Source: Cystobacter fuscus (GTDB lineage Bacteria > Myxococcota > Myxococcia > Myxococcales > Myxococcaceae). Taken from it: a DNA stretch of 64,000 bases. The stretch lies in the NCBI RefSeq assembly GCF_002305875.1, contig NZ_CP022098.1:2170001-2234000 (forward strand), given 5' to 3'. A model generated the notes under the pieces. That model was given only the letters and a program-made list of their open reading frames with translations, did no database searches and was not told the origin of the DNA. The position numbers and the translations under genes were made by a program. Below are positions 17,201 to 31,775 of the stretch, piece after piece. Positions within the stretch are counted from its first letter, which is position 1. Every line of letters starts with the position of its first letter.

Positions 17201-19658
17201 CCTCGCCATAGGCGGTGGCCTCCGCGCTGTCCCCGATGCGCGTGCCCGTGCCGTGCGCCTCCAGCAGGCCCATCTGATCCGGGTGGATCTTCGCGTCCTC
17301 CAGGGCGCGCTCCACCGCGCGCGCCTGTCCCTTGGGGTTGGGCGCGAACACGCTGGTGCCCCGTCCGTCACTGGAGAAGCCGATGCCGGAGATGACGGCG
17401 ATGATCTTGTCCCTCTGTGCTTCCGCGTCCTCCAGGCGCTTGATGACCACCGCGCCCGCGCCCTCGGCCGGCACGAAGCCATCGGCGCGATCGTCGAAGG
17501 GGAAGGTTCCGCGCGGCGAGAGGATGCCGAGCGCGGCCAGGGCGGCGGCGTACTCGGGCACCAGGTTGAAGGCCACGCCACCGGCCACCACGACGTCGAC
17601 GTCCCGGTTGCTCAGCGCGAGCATGCCCGCGTGCAGCGCCGCGGGAGAGCTGGCGCATGCGGCGTCCACCGCCATCACCCCCCCGTTGAAGTCATGCAGG
17701 GCGGCCAGCCGCGCCGCGCAGGCGATGCCCGAGTAGTACTGCGACGTGTTCTCGTCCAGCGGGGGCAGCTTGGAGACCAGGTTGGCGCGCGCGGCCTCGA
17801 TGAGGGGGGCCACCTGGGCATCGGTGAGGCCCTCGGCGCGCAGCGCCTGCGCCGCCAGCTTGAGGTAGCGCTCGCCGACGAAGCGCACCTCGATCTCGAA
17901 CTCCTTGTAGCGCACGGGCAGTTGGCCCACCACCACCTGCACGCGCTTGCCATTCCACGCGCCGGGCTCGTGGCCGGCCTGGCCGAGCGCCTCCTCCGCC
18001 GCCTTGACGAAGATGGGCACGGAAGGATCCAACGCCGCGGCCTGCGCGGGAGGCAGCTTGAGCCAGCGCGGCTCGGCGAGCGGAATCTCCACCGTGCCGG
18101 CCAGCCGGGGCACCACCTCGTTCTTGCTCAAGAGGGCGCCCAGGGTGCGGTTGACGTCGAAGCGCGAGGGCGGCAGATCACCGATGGCGTCCGCCTTGGA
18201 CACCGTGTTCGTCCACAGCGCCTGGGCATCCGGCGCTCCGGGCGCGAGCGCCCCCATGCCGACGATGGCGAACTTCTGCACGGCCGGGCGCACGGGGCGG
18301 ATGTCCGTCCACGCCTCGCGGGCGGGGGCGGGTCCGAGCAGCGCGTGATAGGCCATGTTGCTCCAGCCCAGGCTGCTCACCCCCACGTAGGCGCGCGGCG
18401 GCAGCGGCTCGGGGCGGGTGAGGTACTGCATCAGCCCGTCCGCGCCCTGCCGGGGCGAGGTGAGTCCCGCCACGGGCGCGCGCACGTTGCCGTGGAGCGA
18501 CAGCGCCGCGCGCATCACCGACACGAGCCCGCTGGCCGCCTGCTGGAAGCCCACCTGGGGCGCCGCCGTGGAGAAGGTCAGGGGCTCGGAGCGGGTCGCG
18601 GAGAGCGCCGCCTTGAGCCCGAGCAGCTCCTGATCCTCCAGGCCCGGCACGCCGCAGGCCTGCAGCTCCACGTGCCGCACCTGCTCGGCCTCCACTCCAC
18701 TCAGGTCCAGGCACGCGCGCGCGGCGCGATCCACCATGCGCGACAGGCGCGACAGGCCCTGCTTGAGGTTCACCTCGGCGGTGACGCCATGGAGCACGGC
18801 GTAGATGCGCTGCTTGTCCGCCAGCGCGTCATCGAGCCGGCACAACACGAGCGCCACGGCGCCCTCGCCGGGCAGCGTGCCCGCGGAGCGCCCATCGAGC
18901 GCGAGCAGCTCGCGCTCCGCCAACCAGCCGCGCGCGGCCAGCAGACCGAAGGAGGAGGGGCTGAGCAGCGGCGCCACCGCGCCCACCACCGCCACGTCGC
19001 ACTGGCCATGCTGGAGCGAGAGCGAGGCGAGCCGCAGCGCCGCCAGCGACGAGGCCGTGCCCGCGTCGACGGCGAGGTGTCCACCGCGCGTGTCGAGCAG
19101 GGTGGACAGGCGGTTGGCCACCATGGTGGCCGTCATGGGCACCGTCTCGGTGATGATGGGCGGGGCGTGCTGCTCCACGTGCCGCTCGACGGCCGCCATC
19201 AGCCGGGCGCCGTCGGGCCTGTGGGCCAGCAGCGGGGCGAGGTGATCCCTCAGCTCGGGGGCGCGCAGGCGCAGGGCCTGATCCGTCTTCAGATCCACGC
19301 CCAGGCCGGTGGAGCCCAGGAAGATGGCGCAGCGGCTGCCGGGGCTCTTGTCGGGGCCGTAGCCGGCGTCCTGGGTGGCCTGCAGGAGCGTGAGGTGCAG
19401 CAGGCGCTCCATGCGGTGCATCTTCTCCACGTGGGCGGGCGGCAGCCGGAACTGCTTCCAGTCCTTGCCCTCCTCGGGGACGAAGCCGCCCACGAAGGGA
19501 TGGTGCACGGGCAGGCCGGCGTTCCAGTCCTCCGGGGCTTGCGTCAGGGCGCGCATCCCCTCGAGCGACTGGTTCATGAAGCGCATGGGCGTGTCGGCGC
19601 CGGGCAGCCGGCAGCCGAGTCCGATGATGGCCAGGGGGATGTTCGCGGAGGAGGTCAT
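14268..19658 (-). CDS. iterative-type polyketide synthase PksB: KS*-KS-KR-DH
   Basis: 1796-residue multidomain protein. KS1 (about 5-440) is catalytically dead: the active Cys is Thr201 (VDAGTASSL), the HGTGT His is Gln (VELQACGV) and the second His is Phe (QVGFQQ). KS2 (about 459-905) is intact: Cys668 (VDAACASS), AHGTGT and QIGHTSS. A ketoreductase region (about 950-1440) has the NADPH loop FSGGGRGAVFEVAKAVA near 1188 and the YSAAND active-site motif. The C-terminal dehydratase-type hotdog region has LQHQLDSVPIMPG near 1520. No ACP or AT is present, so it must work with PksA. The ATG at 19658 overlaps the stop of the DH-like gene (ATGA). The architecture resembles bacterial PUFA-type synthases, but the product is unknown. 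Confidence 0.92.
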   Translation of the reverse strand: MTSSANIPLAIIGLGCRLPGADTPMRFMNQSLEGMRALTQAPEDWNAGLPVHHPFVGGFVPEEGKDWKQFRLPPAHVEKMHRMERLLHLTLLQATQDAGYGPDKSPGSRCAIFLGSTGLGVDLKTDQALRLRAPELRDHLAPLLAHRPDGARLMAAVERHVEQHAPPIITETVPMTATMVANRLSTLLDTRGGHLAVDAGTASSLAALRLASLSLQHGQCDVAVVGAVAPLLSPSSFGLLAARGWLAERELLALDGRSAGTLPGEGAVALVLCRLDDALADKQRIYAVLHGVTAEVNLKQGLSRLSRMVDRAARACLDLSGVEAEQVRHVELQACGVPGLEDQELLGLKAALSATRSEPLTFSTAAPQVGFQQAASGLVSVMRAALSLHGNVRAPVAGLTSPRQGADGLMQYLTRPEPLPPRAYVGVSSLGWSNMAYHALLGPAPAREAWTDIRPVRPAVQKFAIVGMGALAPGAPDAQALWTNTVSKADAIGDLPPSRFDVNRTLGALLSKNEVVPRLAGTVEIPLAEPRWLKLPPAQAAALDPSVPIFVKAAEEALGQAGHEPGAWNGKRVQVVVGQLPVRYKEFEIEVRFVGERYLKLAAQALRAEGLTDAQVAPLIEAARANLVSKLPPLDENTSQYYSGIACAARLAALHDFNGGVMAVDAACASSPAALHAGMLALSNRDVDVVVAGGVAFNLVPEYAAALAALGILSPRGTFPFDDRADGFVPAEGAGAVVIKRLEDAEAQRDKIIAVISGIGFSSDGRGTSVFAPNPKGQARAVERALEDAKIHPDQMGLLEAHGTGTRIGDSAEATAYGEAFQSRGRDNPVPMGTLKSQIGHTSSASGILALIKTAFAVSEAYLPPMNGGEFPKAEIPFDKLPIALSLEGRPWPAPREGKRYAGVSSFGAGGTNYHVILEEHGNVHRKPQTVDPQSLTSGHPLPSRGLSAQRWSVDLVPLALSSEKRYPLAGRKLLLLGDEPGLVAAFSRLLVGKGVRLATVQVSGLTDALEVERRVRMASAELGGADGVIDLGAFGPVEYFLTLGSARFARRMAETTARWHGTGRALYERMRDAKGRNACYVAVTTMGGDFGFVGDGGNVMGGALAGFLKGLKQELPSTVVKTIDFEPRVSHWVVAETVARELEEGSDRTEIGYLAGRRFVVGLRRSDFSLEDNTVLRRVDPSWVLLFSGGGRGAVFEVAKAVARLGPKVIVTGRTPAPTGDEPYLALDDKDFETFRKEEMVRRKKADPSLTVVRFNEVFESYVRARELWRNLQEVYAQGLSIEYETCDVRNAADVRAMVDRVREYHGHIDGIVHGAMVESSKSLPDKTPGIVASTMEVKVLGLINLLEATRRDDLKLMMCFGSGAGRFGNKGQTDYSAANDLMSKCAMAYAHRARPHMRCVTIDWTAWEGVGAAARQMDVVQSTGVSFITPAEGAYWFINELMLGRSEREVAIFDERLFREWPFLGASADGPDARTVYDDRGFLLVRSDYPMLDCVERHDAEGLIATRTFDLRTDPFVLQHQLDSVPIMPGTFGFEMLGETASLFRPDLSVLRAENLRIETPLKFFKAPLTGERAKGKPVHVTLTAKVLKRQGDELTLYVESSSDLALGGRSEQTQRRIHQQGIFVLGPPPPAEASQGKLPEALPGARARSIFHLAKEPLYLGPLFCRAEWVYVGEREVEGIIRAPRQREIFTHVARPRFQLDPLLLDAAFQVAANWDGHHNNLVSVPMGVDHLVRGRQRRLGESGHVKARMMRVEGEDVIYDFEVRGEDGALLLGGSGLWFRRLRRGEQRSAEG

Positions 19659-20578
19659 CGCGGGGTCAGGAGCTTGACGAAGGACTGCCAGGTGACGCGT
19701 GGCAGGGTGGGGGAAGTCTCCTCGGAGGGCAGCGAGGCCATGCCGATGCCACGCAACTCGAGCACGGGGATGCCGTCCTGGCCGAGCAGCTGGGCGTTGA
19801 AGGAGGCCAGGCCGCTGCCGGCGCCACACAGGCGTGCGTCGCACAGCAGCCGCTCGTCCCTCCGGGGCATGCGGTACCAGTTGGCATCGGTCATGGCCAT
19901 CTCGCGCGAGCCCTCGCCGGAGAAGGCGTACCAGAGCCACTTCACCAGGTGCAGCGCCCCCTCGAGCGCGGCGGGGGCCACCTGGATGCGGCTGGCGGGG
20001 AGGACCTTGGAGAGCGTCCGGGGGTGGATGAGCCCGCCCTGGATGCGGCCCAGCTCACACAGCCGGGCCCAGGAGACGACCTGGAGCGACTCGGGGACGC
20101 GGTCGCCCTGGCCGCCCACGCTCGTGTAGAGCTGCCGCCCGTTCTGGAGGTTCTCCGTGCGGGGCGCGGGCTGCCGTTGCTGCTGGGGCCAGGGGGCGGG
20201 CCCATAGGTCTGGCCGAACTGGAGGATGGCGCGGCAGACGGGGATGGGCTCCTCGCTGCTCTCCTGCTCCAGGGACAGGAAGACCGAGACCTCACCATCC
20301 TGCTCCCGGCGCGCGCGCCCCACCAGCCGCGCGGCGGCCGCGGGCACCGGGGCGCGCAGGAACCAGCGCACGTCCCGCATGCCCACCAGCACCCGGTCCG
20401 GGTACACGAGCGCGCCCACCTCGGCGAGGAACTCCAGCTCCAGGGACGCGGACAACGGACGCGTCTCCTCGTCGAGATCCACGGGAAGGCGCACGTCGCG
20501 CTTGGCGACCGCGCTCTCCCCGCGGAAGACCTCGGCCACGTCCTCCACCAGGGGGTATTGTGAGGTATCGGGTTGCAC
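19655..20578 (-). CDS. stand-alone polyketide dehydratase-like hotdog protein
   Basis: 307-residue protein between the two PKS genes. The N-terminal half (VRLPVDLDEETRPLS, then GMRDVRWFLRAPVP) and the C-terminal half (LEGALHLVKWLWYAFSGE, later LCGAGSGLASFNAQLLGQDG and VLELRGIGMASL) have the pattern of a double-hotdog PKS dehydratase domain. A clear catalytic His/Asp pair is not evident, so it may be a structural or acyl-binding partner. The GTG start at 20578 is 3 nt after the PksA stop, and the stop overlaps the PksB start (ATGA), so it is tightly coupled. Assignment rests on context and domain pattern. Confidence 0.7.
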   Translation of the reverse strand: MQPDTSQYPLVEDVAEVFRGESAVAKRDVRLPVDLDEETRPLSASLELEFLAEVGALVYPDRVLVGMRDVRWFLRAPVPAAAARLVGRARREQDGEVSVFLSLEQESSEEPIPVCRAILQFGQTYGPAPWPQQQRQPAPRTENLQNGRQLYTSVGGQGDRVPESLQVVSWARLCELGRIQGGLIHPRTLSKVLPASRIQVAPAALEGALHLVKWLWYAFSGEGSREMAMTDANWYRMPRRDERLLCDARLCGAGSGLASFNAQLLGQDGIPVLELRGIGMASLPSEETSPTLPRVTWQSFVKLLTPR

Positions 20579-20581
20579 GGA

Positions 20582-26068
<5,487 letters not shown>

Positions 26069-26285
26069 TCAGGCTCTTTCTTTAGACCGGGTCGAACCCA
26101 GGGGGGCTTCAGGCGAGAACTTCAACGGGGATTGAATTGTACCACGGCCATGGGAGCCCATGCGGAGTGCTGAGGGTGTGGGCCGCTTCCACTCGCGTGC
26201 GCGCGGGTATGACGGATGGCCGCTCGAGGAGCAGCCAGAAGACGTGGCGCTCGGCATGACGAAGTGTCCCGCCATCTTGTCTCGA

Positions 26286-26325
26286 CACGCTGTCCCATGA
26301 ACGGGCCATTGCCCGGGACAGCGTG
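26286..26325. other. long inverted repeat with nested hairpin
   Basis: CACGCTGTCCC (26286-26296) is perfectly complementary to GGGACAGCGTG (26315-26325). The 18-nt loop holds a second stem GGGC (26303-26306) / GCCC (26311-26314). It has no T-run, so it is not a typical terminator. It lies 218 bp upstream of the pksA start and 141 bp upstream of gspG, and could be an operator or a structured leader. Confidence 0.7.
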
Positions 26326-26419
26326 ACGTGCTCGCTGGCTCCAGCCACCTCGCGTCCGCTGCGTGCTCCTCGATGCCACGAGCGCCGGCGCGCCCGGCGT
26401 GCGGGTTGCACAGGTGGAT

Positions 26420-26443
26420 GTCTGGCTCCTCGGGGAGCCAGAC
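26420..26443 (+). other. 10-bp perfect hairpin with TCGG loop in the gspG leader
   Basis: GTCTGGCTCC (26420-26429), loop TCGG, GGAGCCAGAC (26434-26443), ending 22 nt before the gspG ATG. If transcribed it would form a very stable stem just upstream of the ribosome site. Function is inferred only. Confidence 0.7.
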
Positions 26444-26465
26444 GAGGAGCTACAAGGTGCAACAG

Positions 26466-26885
26466 ATGAAGAAGGGATCGCGGCGTCACCAGGCACGCGG
26501 CATGACGCTCATCGAGATCATGGTGGTCATCACCATCCTGGGGCTCATCATGGCCGCGGTGGGGGTGTCCGTGCTTTCTCAGCTGGACCAGGCCAGGCAG
26601 CGCCGGGCGCGGATGGACTTCCACGCCCTGCGCGACGCTCTCAAGGTGTACTACGCCAAGAAAGGCCGTTTCCCAGACACGGCCATGGGCCTGCGCGGAC
26701 TCGTGGACCACCACATCCTGGAAGCGCTGCCCAAGGATCCCTGGGGCAACGAGTACGTCTATGTGAATGAAGGGGGCAAGCCGCGCATCACCTCTTATGG
26801 AGGAGATGGGGTGGCGGGCGGAGAGGACAAGGACGCGGACCTGTGTTCGTGTGACCCGGACCCGGAAGCGGGGACGGGCTCCTGA
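26466..26885 (+). CDS. gspG: type II secretion major pseudopilin GspG-like protein (orphan)
   Basis: 139-residue class III-signal protein. A short basic leader ends RHQARG, then the mature N-terminus MTLIEIMVVITILGLIMAAV with the conserved Glu at +5. Cleavage by prepilin peptidase would occur after Gly, with Met instead of the usual Phe at +1. The GspG-specific C-terminal block (YYAKKGRFPD, LPKDPWGNEYVY, ITSYGGDG) is clear and includes the calcium-site region. The ATG at 26466 puts the leader at a normal 13 residues. No other gsp gene is nearby, so it either serves a distant secretion system or a separate pseudopilus. Confidence 0.9.
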   Translation: MKKGSRRHQARGMTLIEIMVVITILGLIMAAVGVSVLSQLDQARQRRARMDFHALRDALKVYYAKKGRFPDTAMGLRGLVDHHILEALPKDPWGNEYVYVNEGGKPRITSYGGDGVAGGEDKDADLCSCDPDPEAGTGS

Positions 26886-27009
26886 CGAGCCACGAGGTGG
26901 ATGTCCGCCTGCTCGCCCTCCGGCCTGGAGAGTCGTCGGGAATCTCCATTCATGAAGGGGTGGATGGCCGGGGCGCGTGCGGACCTACCTTCCGGGGAGG
27001 AGGCAGGCC

Positions 27010-27402
27010 ATGGGCTATACGGCGGAGATTCCCAGGCGGAGCTGGTTCGCCTACTTCGAGCTGTTGAGCGAGCGGGCATCGAGCCATCCCCTCCGGCTGG
27101 AGGTGGAGGACAGGCAGGGGGCGTCGTGGCGGATGGAGCAGGCGCTGCCGCTGGTGGGCATCGACGTGGAGTCGCGGGAGCAGGGGACCCTGGAGGTGAC
27201 GGTGGGCACGTTGCGGCGGGAGTTCACCCACCACGTCAGTGACCCGGAGCACGTGCACCTGCTCATGGACGACGAGGGCAACCTCCAGTGCATCCGCATC
27301 GAGGACCGGGACGGGGTCCGGAGCCTGCTCTACTTCGAGGGCGAGGAACCGGTGCCGGCCTGGTTCCACGCGGGCGCGGACGAGGCGGCGTCCTGGGCGT
27401 AG
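27010..27402 (+). CDS. DUF5335 family protein
   Basis: 130-residue soluble protein. The opening EIPRRSWFAYFELLSE, the central LPLVGIDVE and the later REFTHHVSDPEHVHLLMDDEG match my memory of the DUF5335 family, which has no known function. The ATG at 27010 follows GGGGAGGAGG at good spacing. It ends just before a large bidirectional terminator and is convergent with the binding-protein gene. Confidence 0.72.
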   Translation: MGYTAEIPRRSWFAYFELLSERASSHPLRLEVEDRQGASWRMEQALPLVGIDVESREQGTLEVTVGTLRREFTHHVSDPEHVHLLMDDEGNLQCIRIEDRDGVRSLLYFEGEEPVPAWFHAGADEAASWA

Positions 27403-27408
27403 CGTGCC

Positions 27409-27454
27409 GCTCCCCCGCGCCGCGCCCCTTGGGGAGGCGCTCGCGCGGGGGAGG
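27409..27454. terminator. bidirectional terminator between convergent genes
   Basis: An 11-bp perfect stem CTCCCCCGCGC (27410-27420) / GCGCGGGGGAG (27443-27453) encloses an inner stem GCGCC (27422-27426) / GGCGC (27436-27440). It fills the 57-bp gap between the stops of the DUF5335 gene and the binding-protein gene. It lacks a T-run, as is common in very GC-rich genomes. Confidence 0.75.
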
Positions 27455-27459
27455 GAGCG

Positions 27460-28869
27460 TCACGGCGTGGTCTTGGGCGCCGGGATGGTCTCGATGGTCA
27501 GGAAGTTGTTGCCGCTCACCTGCCACAGCTCCACGGGGGAGGGGGCCTCGCCCGTGTCGTTGTTGAAGTCCAGGGCGCCGCTGGCTCCATCCACGTTGAC
27601 GCTCCGGCCCGCGGCGAGCTCCGCGGCGAGACTCGTGAAGCTGCTGCTGGTGAGCTGGACGGGGTTGTTCGTCGCGGACGAGACCTTCGTCAGGCCCTCG
27701 GCCAGCTTCGGGCCCGTCACGGCGCCGCTGGTGCCCTGGGAGTAGGCGGCGCCCAGGGCCAGCAGGTACATGGCGTCATACGCATTGGAGGTATAGGCGT
27801 AGGCGCTCGGGTCCTTGTTGAAGCGGTCCTTGAAGCTGCTCTGGAAGGCGCGGAAGGCCTGCCCCGTGCCCTGGGCGGGCGCCGTGCCATAGAAGCCCTG
27901 CGCCTGGGCGGACGCCGTGCCATTGGCCAGCACGGCCACGTCCTTCACGCTGTCGGAGAACAGCCACTTGTGCACGCTGCGCTGGAGGTTGGGCCGGGTG
28001 GCGGCCTCGGTGAGGATGTTGGTGACGTCGCTGGCGAAACCCACCAGCACGGTGAGATCCGGATCGAACTGGTTGAGCGTGTCCAGCGCGGCCTTGACGT
28101 CTCCCTGGCGCGTATACGAGTCCCCTTCGTTTTCCACCTTCGGGGCCACGTCGAGGCGCTCGGAGACGATGTTGAAGAGCCCCTGCCCATAGGGATCGTT
28201 CACGTAGAGGATGCCCACCTTCTTGGGGGCGCCGAAGCGGGCGTCGTTGCGCACCAGGTTCGCGATGACGCTGCCCTGGATGGCGTCCGAGGACGAGGTG
28301 CGCCACACGAACCCCACCGGCCCGCCGTTCTTGTCCGGCAGGTCGGTCACCTCGGGCGAGGTGGCGCTGTAGCTCATGGTGACCACGTTCGCGGCGATGC
28401 TCACCGCCTGGGCCACCTGGAGCGTCTGGCTGCTGCCCGCGGTGATCATCGCCGGCACCTTCTTCTCCTTCACCAGCCACTCGGCCTGCCGCTGGGCACG
28501 CGCCACGTCGTTGCCCGTGTCGCAGTAGTACAGGGCGAACTGCTTGCCGCCAGAGCTTCGCTGGTTGATCTGCTCCACCGCCAGCACCGCGGCGTTGAGC
28601 GCCTGCTCATCCGACTCGTCGATGGGCGCGCCCACGCCCGTGCCGGAATGCACGGGGAACAGGCCCCCGATGGGGATGGCGTCCGGGCTCTGGGAGCCAT
28701 ACACGGTGCCGCAGCCCAGGGGCAGCGGCAGGCACAGCTTCTCGGGGGTGCAGACCCGGTCGCTGCCACAGTCCGCGCTCGTCTCGCACTCGTCGAGCCC
28801 CGCCGCCGAGATGAAGCTGCACCCGCTGGCCAGCACCGACAACACTCCCGTCATCCATAGTGCGCGCAT
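27460..28869 (-). CDS. ABC transporter substrate-binding lipoprotein (branched-chain amino acid type)
   Basis: 469-residue periplasmic binding protein type I. An N-terminal signal with a lipobox-like LASGC (Cys17) indicates lipidation. Residues about 27-53 form a small Cys-rich module (CETSADCGSDRVC, LCLPLPLGC) of a kind common in myxobacterial lipoproteins. The ligand-binding fold follows (IGGLFPVHSGTG, AGSSQTLQVAQ, VGILYVNDPYG). The start overlaps the stop of the TPR gene by 1 nt (TGATG), so they form an operon. No permease or ATPase gene is adjacent, so it may be a sensor or partner rather than part of a full transporter. Ligand unknown. Confidence 0.87.
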   Translation of the reverse strand: MRALWMTGVLSVLASGCSFISAAGLDECETSADCGSDRVCTPEKLCLPLPLGCGTVYGSQSPDAIPIGGLFPVHSGTGVGAPIDESDEQALNAAVLAVEQINQRSSGGKQFALYYCDTGNDVARAQRQAEWLVKEKKVPAMITAGSSQTLQVAQAVSIAANVVTMSYSATSPEVTDLPDKNGGPVGFVWRTSSSDAIQGSVIANLVRNDARFGAPKKVGILYVNDPYGQGLFNIVSERLDVAPKVENEGDSYTRQGDVKAALDTLNQFDPDLTVLVGFASDVTNILTEAATRPNLQRSVHKWLFSDSVKDVAVLANGTASAQAQGFYGTAPAQGTGQAFRAFQSSFKDRFNKDPSAYAYTSNAYDAMYLLALGAAYSQGTSGAVTGPKLAEGLTKVSSATNNPVQLTSSSFTSLAAELAAGRSVNVDGASGALDFNNDTGEAPSPVELWQVSGNNFLTIETIPAPKTTP

Positions 28870-29678
28870 CAGAAGCTCACCTCCACACCCGCGCCCGAGC
28901 CCCGGGGCGCGGAGATCAACCGGGCCTGCCCCGCCACGGGCACGGGCTGCCGGGGATAGAGCAGCACGGCCGCCACGGCGCTGACGATGCCCACCCCATA
29001 GCCGATGTCCGCCAGCAGCGCGTTGCTCCGGGTGGCCGTGCGCGCGGCGAGCTTGGTGTCCAGGTCCTGGGCATTGTTGAAGTCCGCGCGGGCGTTCGCC
29101 GCCTGCACTCCGAAGGCGATGCCCACGCCGACACCCGCCACCGCCAGTCCTCCCAGGGCGAAGGAGGTGATCTGCGTGCGCTTGCGCGCCGCGAGCGCGT
29201 CCTGGTGCGCCTCCTCGAGCCGCAGTTGGTTGGTCGCTTCCGCCTGTCGGGCCGCCTCGCGCTCCGCCTCCACGCGCCGCTGGGCCGCCTCGGCCTCCTC
29301 CTGCAGGCGCTTGCGCTCGGCTTCCGCCGCCGCCGCGGCCTCCTCCTCCTTCTGCTGCTGCAGCCGCAAGCGATCCACCGCCGAGCGCGCGCGCTTGCGC
29401 AGCTGCGCGTCCTCGCCGTCCGTCATGTACTGCTCGTAGTAGCTGATGGCCTCGCGTGCCCGGCCCGCCTGGTCATACGCGCGGGCGATGTTGTAGACGA
29501 GCCGCGAGTCCGGGGCCTGCTCGTTGGCCTTCTCGAGCGCCTCGGCGGCCTCCACGTACTTCTTCTGGTCATACAGCCGCTCCGCCTGTTTCACGAGCTC
29601 CTTGGCGGAGGGGGCCTTGGCGTGTGCCGCGAAGGGGGTGAGCAGCAGGGCCGCCCACAGAAGCAGGACCAATCTCAT
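28869..29678 (-). CDS. TPR and coiled-coil envelope protein
   Basis: 269-residue protein with a signal peptide (LVLLLWAALLLTPFAAHA). Two to three TPR-like helical repeats follow (AERLYDQKKYVEAAEALEKAN, then LVYNIARAYDQAGRAREAISYYEQYM). A long Ala/Glu/Arg coiled coil comes next (about 105-165), then two hydrophobic segments (about 175-195 and 225-243). The membrane anchors are thus C-terminal and the TPR part periplasmic. It is co-transcribed with the binding lipoprotein downstream and probably acts with it. No enzymatic motif. Confidence 0.8.
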   Translation of the reverse strand: MRLVLLLWAALLLTPFAAHAKAPSAKELVKQAERLYDQKKYVEAAEALEKANEQAPDSRLVYNIARAYDQAGRAREAISYYEQYMTDGEDAQLRKRARSAVDRLRLQQQKEEEAAAAAEAERKRLQEEAEAAQRRVEAEREAARQAEATNQLRLEEAHQDALAARKRTQITSFALGGLAVAGVGVGIAFGVQAANARADFNNAQDLDTKLAARTATRSNALLADIGYGVGIVSAVAAVLLYPRQPVPVAGQARLISAPRGSGAGVEVSF

Positions 29679-29742
29679 GGCGGCCGAGTCTACTCCAAAA
29701 CATCCGGGCCGCTCCCTCCTGGATGCGGAAGGGCGGCCCCAC

Positions 29743-29759
29743 GCCCCGCCGAGCGGGGC
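29743..29759 (-). terminator. hairpin downstream of pckG
   Basis: A 7-bp perfect stem GCCCCGC / GCGGGGC with a 3-nt loop, 23 nt beyond the pckG stop and before the TPR gene. No T-run follows. Placement suggests termination of pckG. Confidence 0.45.
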
Positions 29760-29782
29760 TCACCGGCCATGTGCCAGGTCTG

Positions 29783-31576
<1,794 letters not shown>

Positions 31577-31588
31577 GTGGACATCTCC

Positions 31589-31631
31589 TTGTAAAAGGTC
31601 CGGCTACATTTCTGGCTCCCGTTTGTAAAAG
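31589..31631. promoter_or_regulatory. pair of TTGTAAAAG direct repeats in the pckG/permease divergent region
   Basis: TTGTAAAAG occurs at 31589-31597 and 31623-31631, 34 nt apart (about three helical turns), in an AT-rich patch of a GC-rich genome. The first copy abuts the pckG ribosome site. It could be a regulator-binding pair; no known consensus is matched. Confidence 0.4.
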
Positions 31632-31675
31632 CAATGACGCCCGCTTCCTCTTCTCCCTCGGAGACTGGCTACTTC

Positions 31676-31696
31676 ATTCAATTTTACTAATTGAAT
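31676..31696. promoter_or_regulatory. AT-rich 8-bp inverted repeat upstream of the SLC13 permease
   Basis: ATTCAATT (31676-31683) and AATTGAAT (31689-31696) form a perfect inverted repeat with a 5-nt spacer, ending 1 nt before a possible GTG start at 31698 and 79 nt before the ATG at 31776. Its AT content stands out strongly. It may be an operator, or a promoter if the ATG start is used. Confidence 0.5.
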
Positions 31697-31775
31697 CGTG
31701 TCTATTCAGAAGACGACGTTCAGTACCGGAAGATTTCCTTCAGCGCCCGGTGGACTCCAGGCTGCACGCCCTCTC

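Larger units (their letters stand above)
26069..26465. other. 397-bp divergent intergenic region between pksA and gspG
   Basis: The only stretch above 300 bases without a gene. It must hold the promoters of the PKS operon (minus) and gspG (plus). A TACAAT hexamer on the minus strand (complement of 26136-26141) is a possible -10 for pksA, without a clear -35. Two strong inverted repeats at 26286-26325 and 26420-26443 are listed separately. No open frame in it looks like a protein gene. Confidence 0.6.

Noticed and set aside
13983-20129. A 2048-codon open frame on the plus strand opposite pksB
   Set aside because: It is antisense to a well-supported PKS and its translation is low-complexity, rich in His, Arg and Gly, as produced by third-position GC bias. 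No domain is visible.
26085-26105. tRNA-like T-arm (GGGTTCGACCC on the minus strand)
   Set aside because: Only a short GGGT/ACCC stem forms; there is no acceptor, D or anticodon arm around it.
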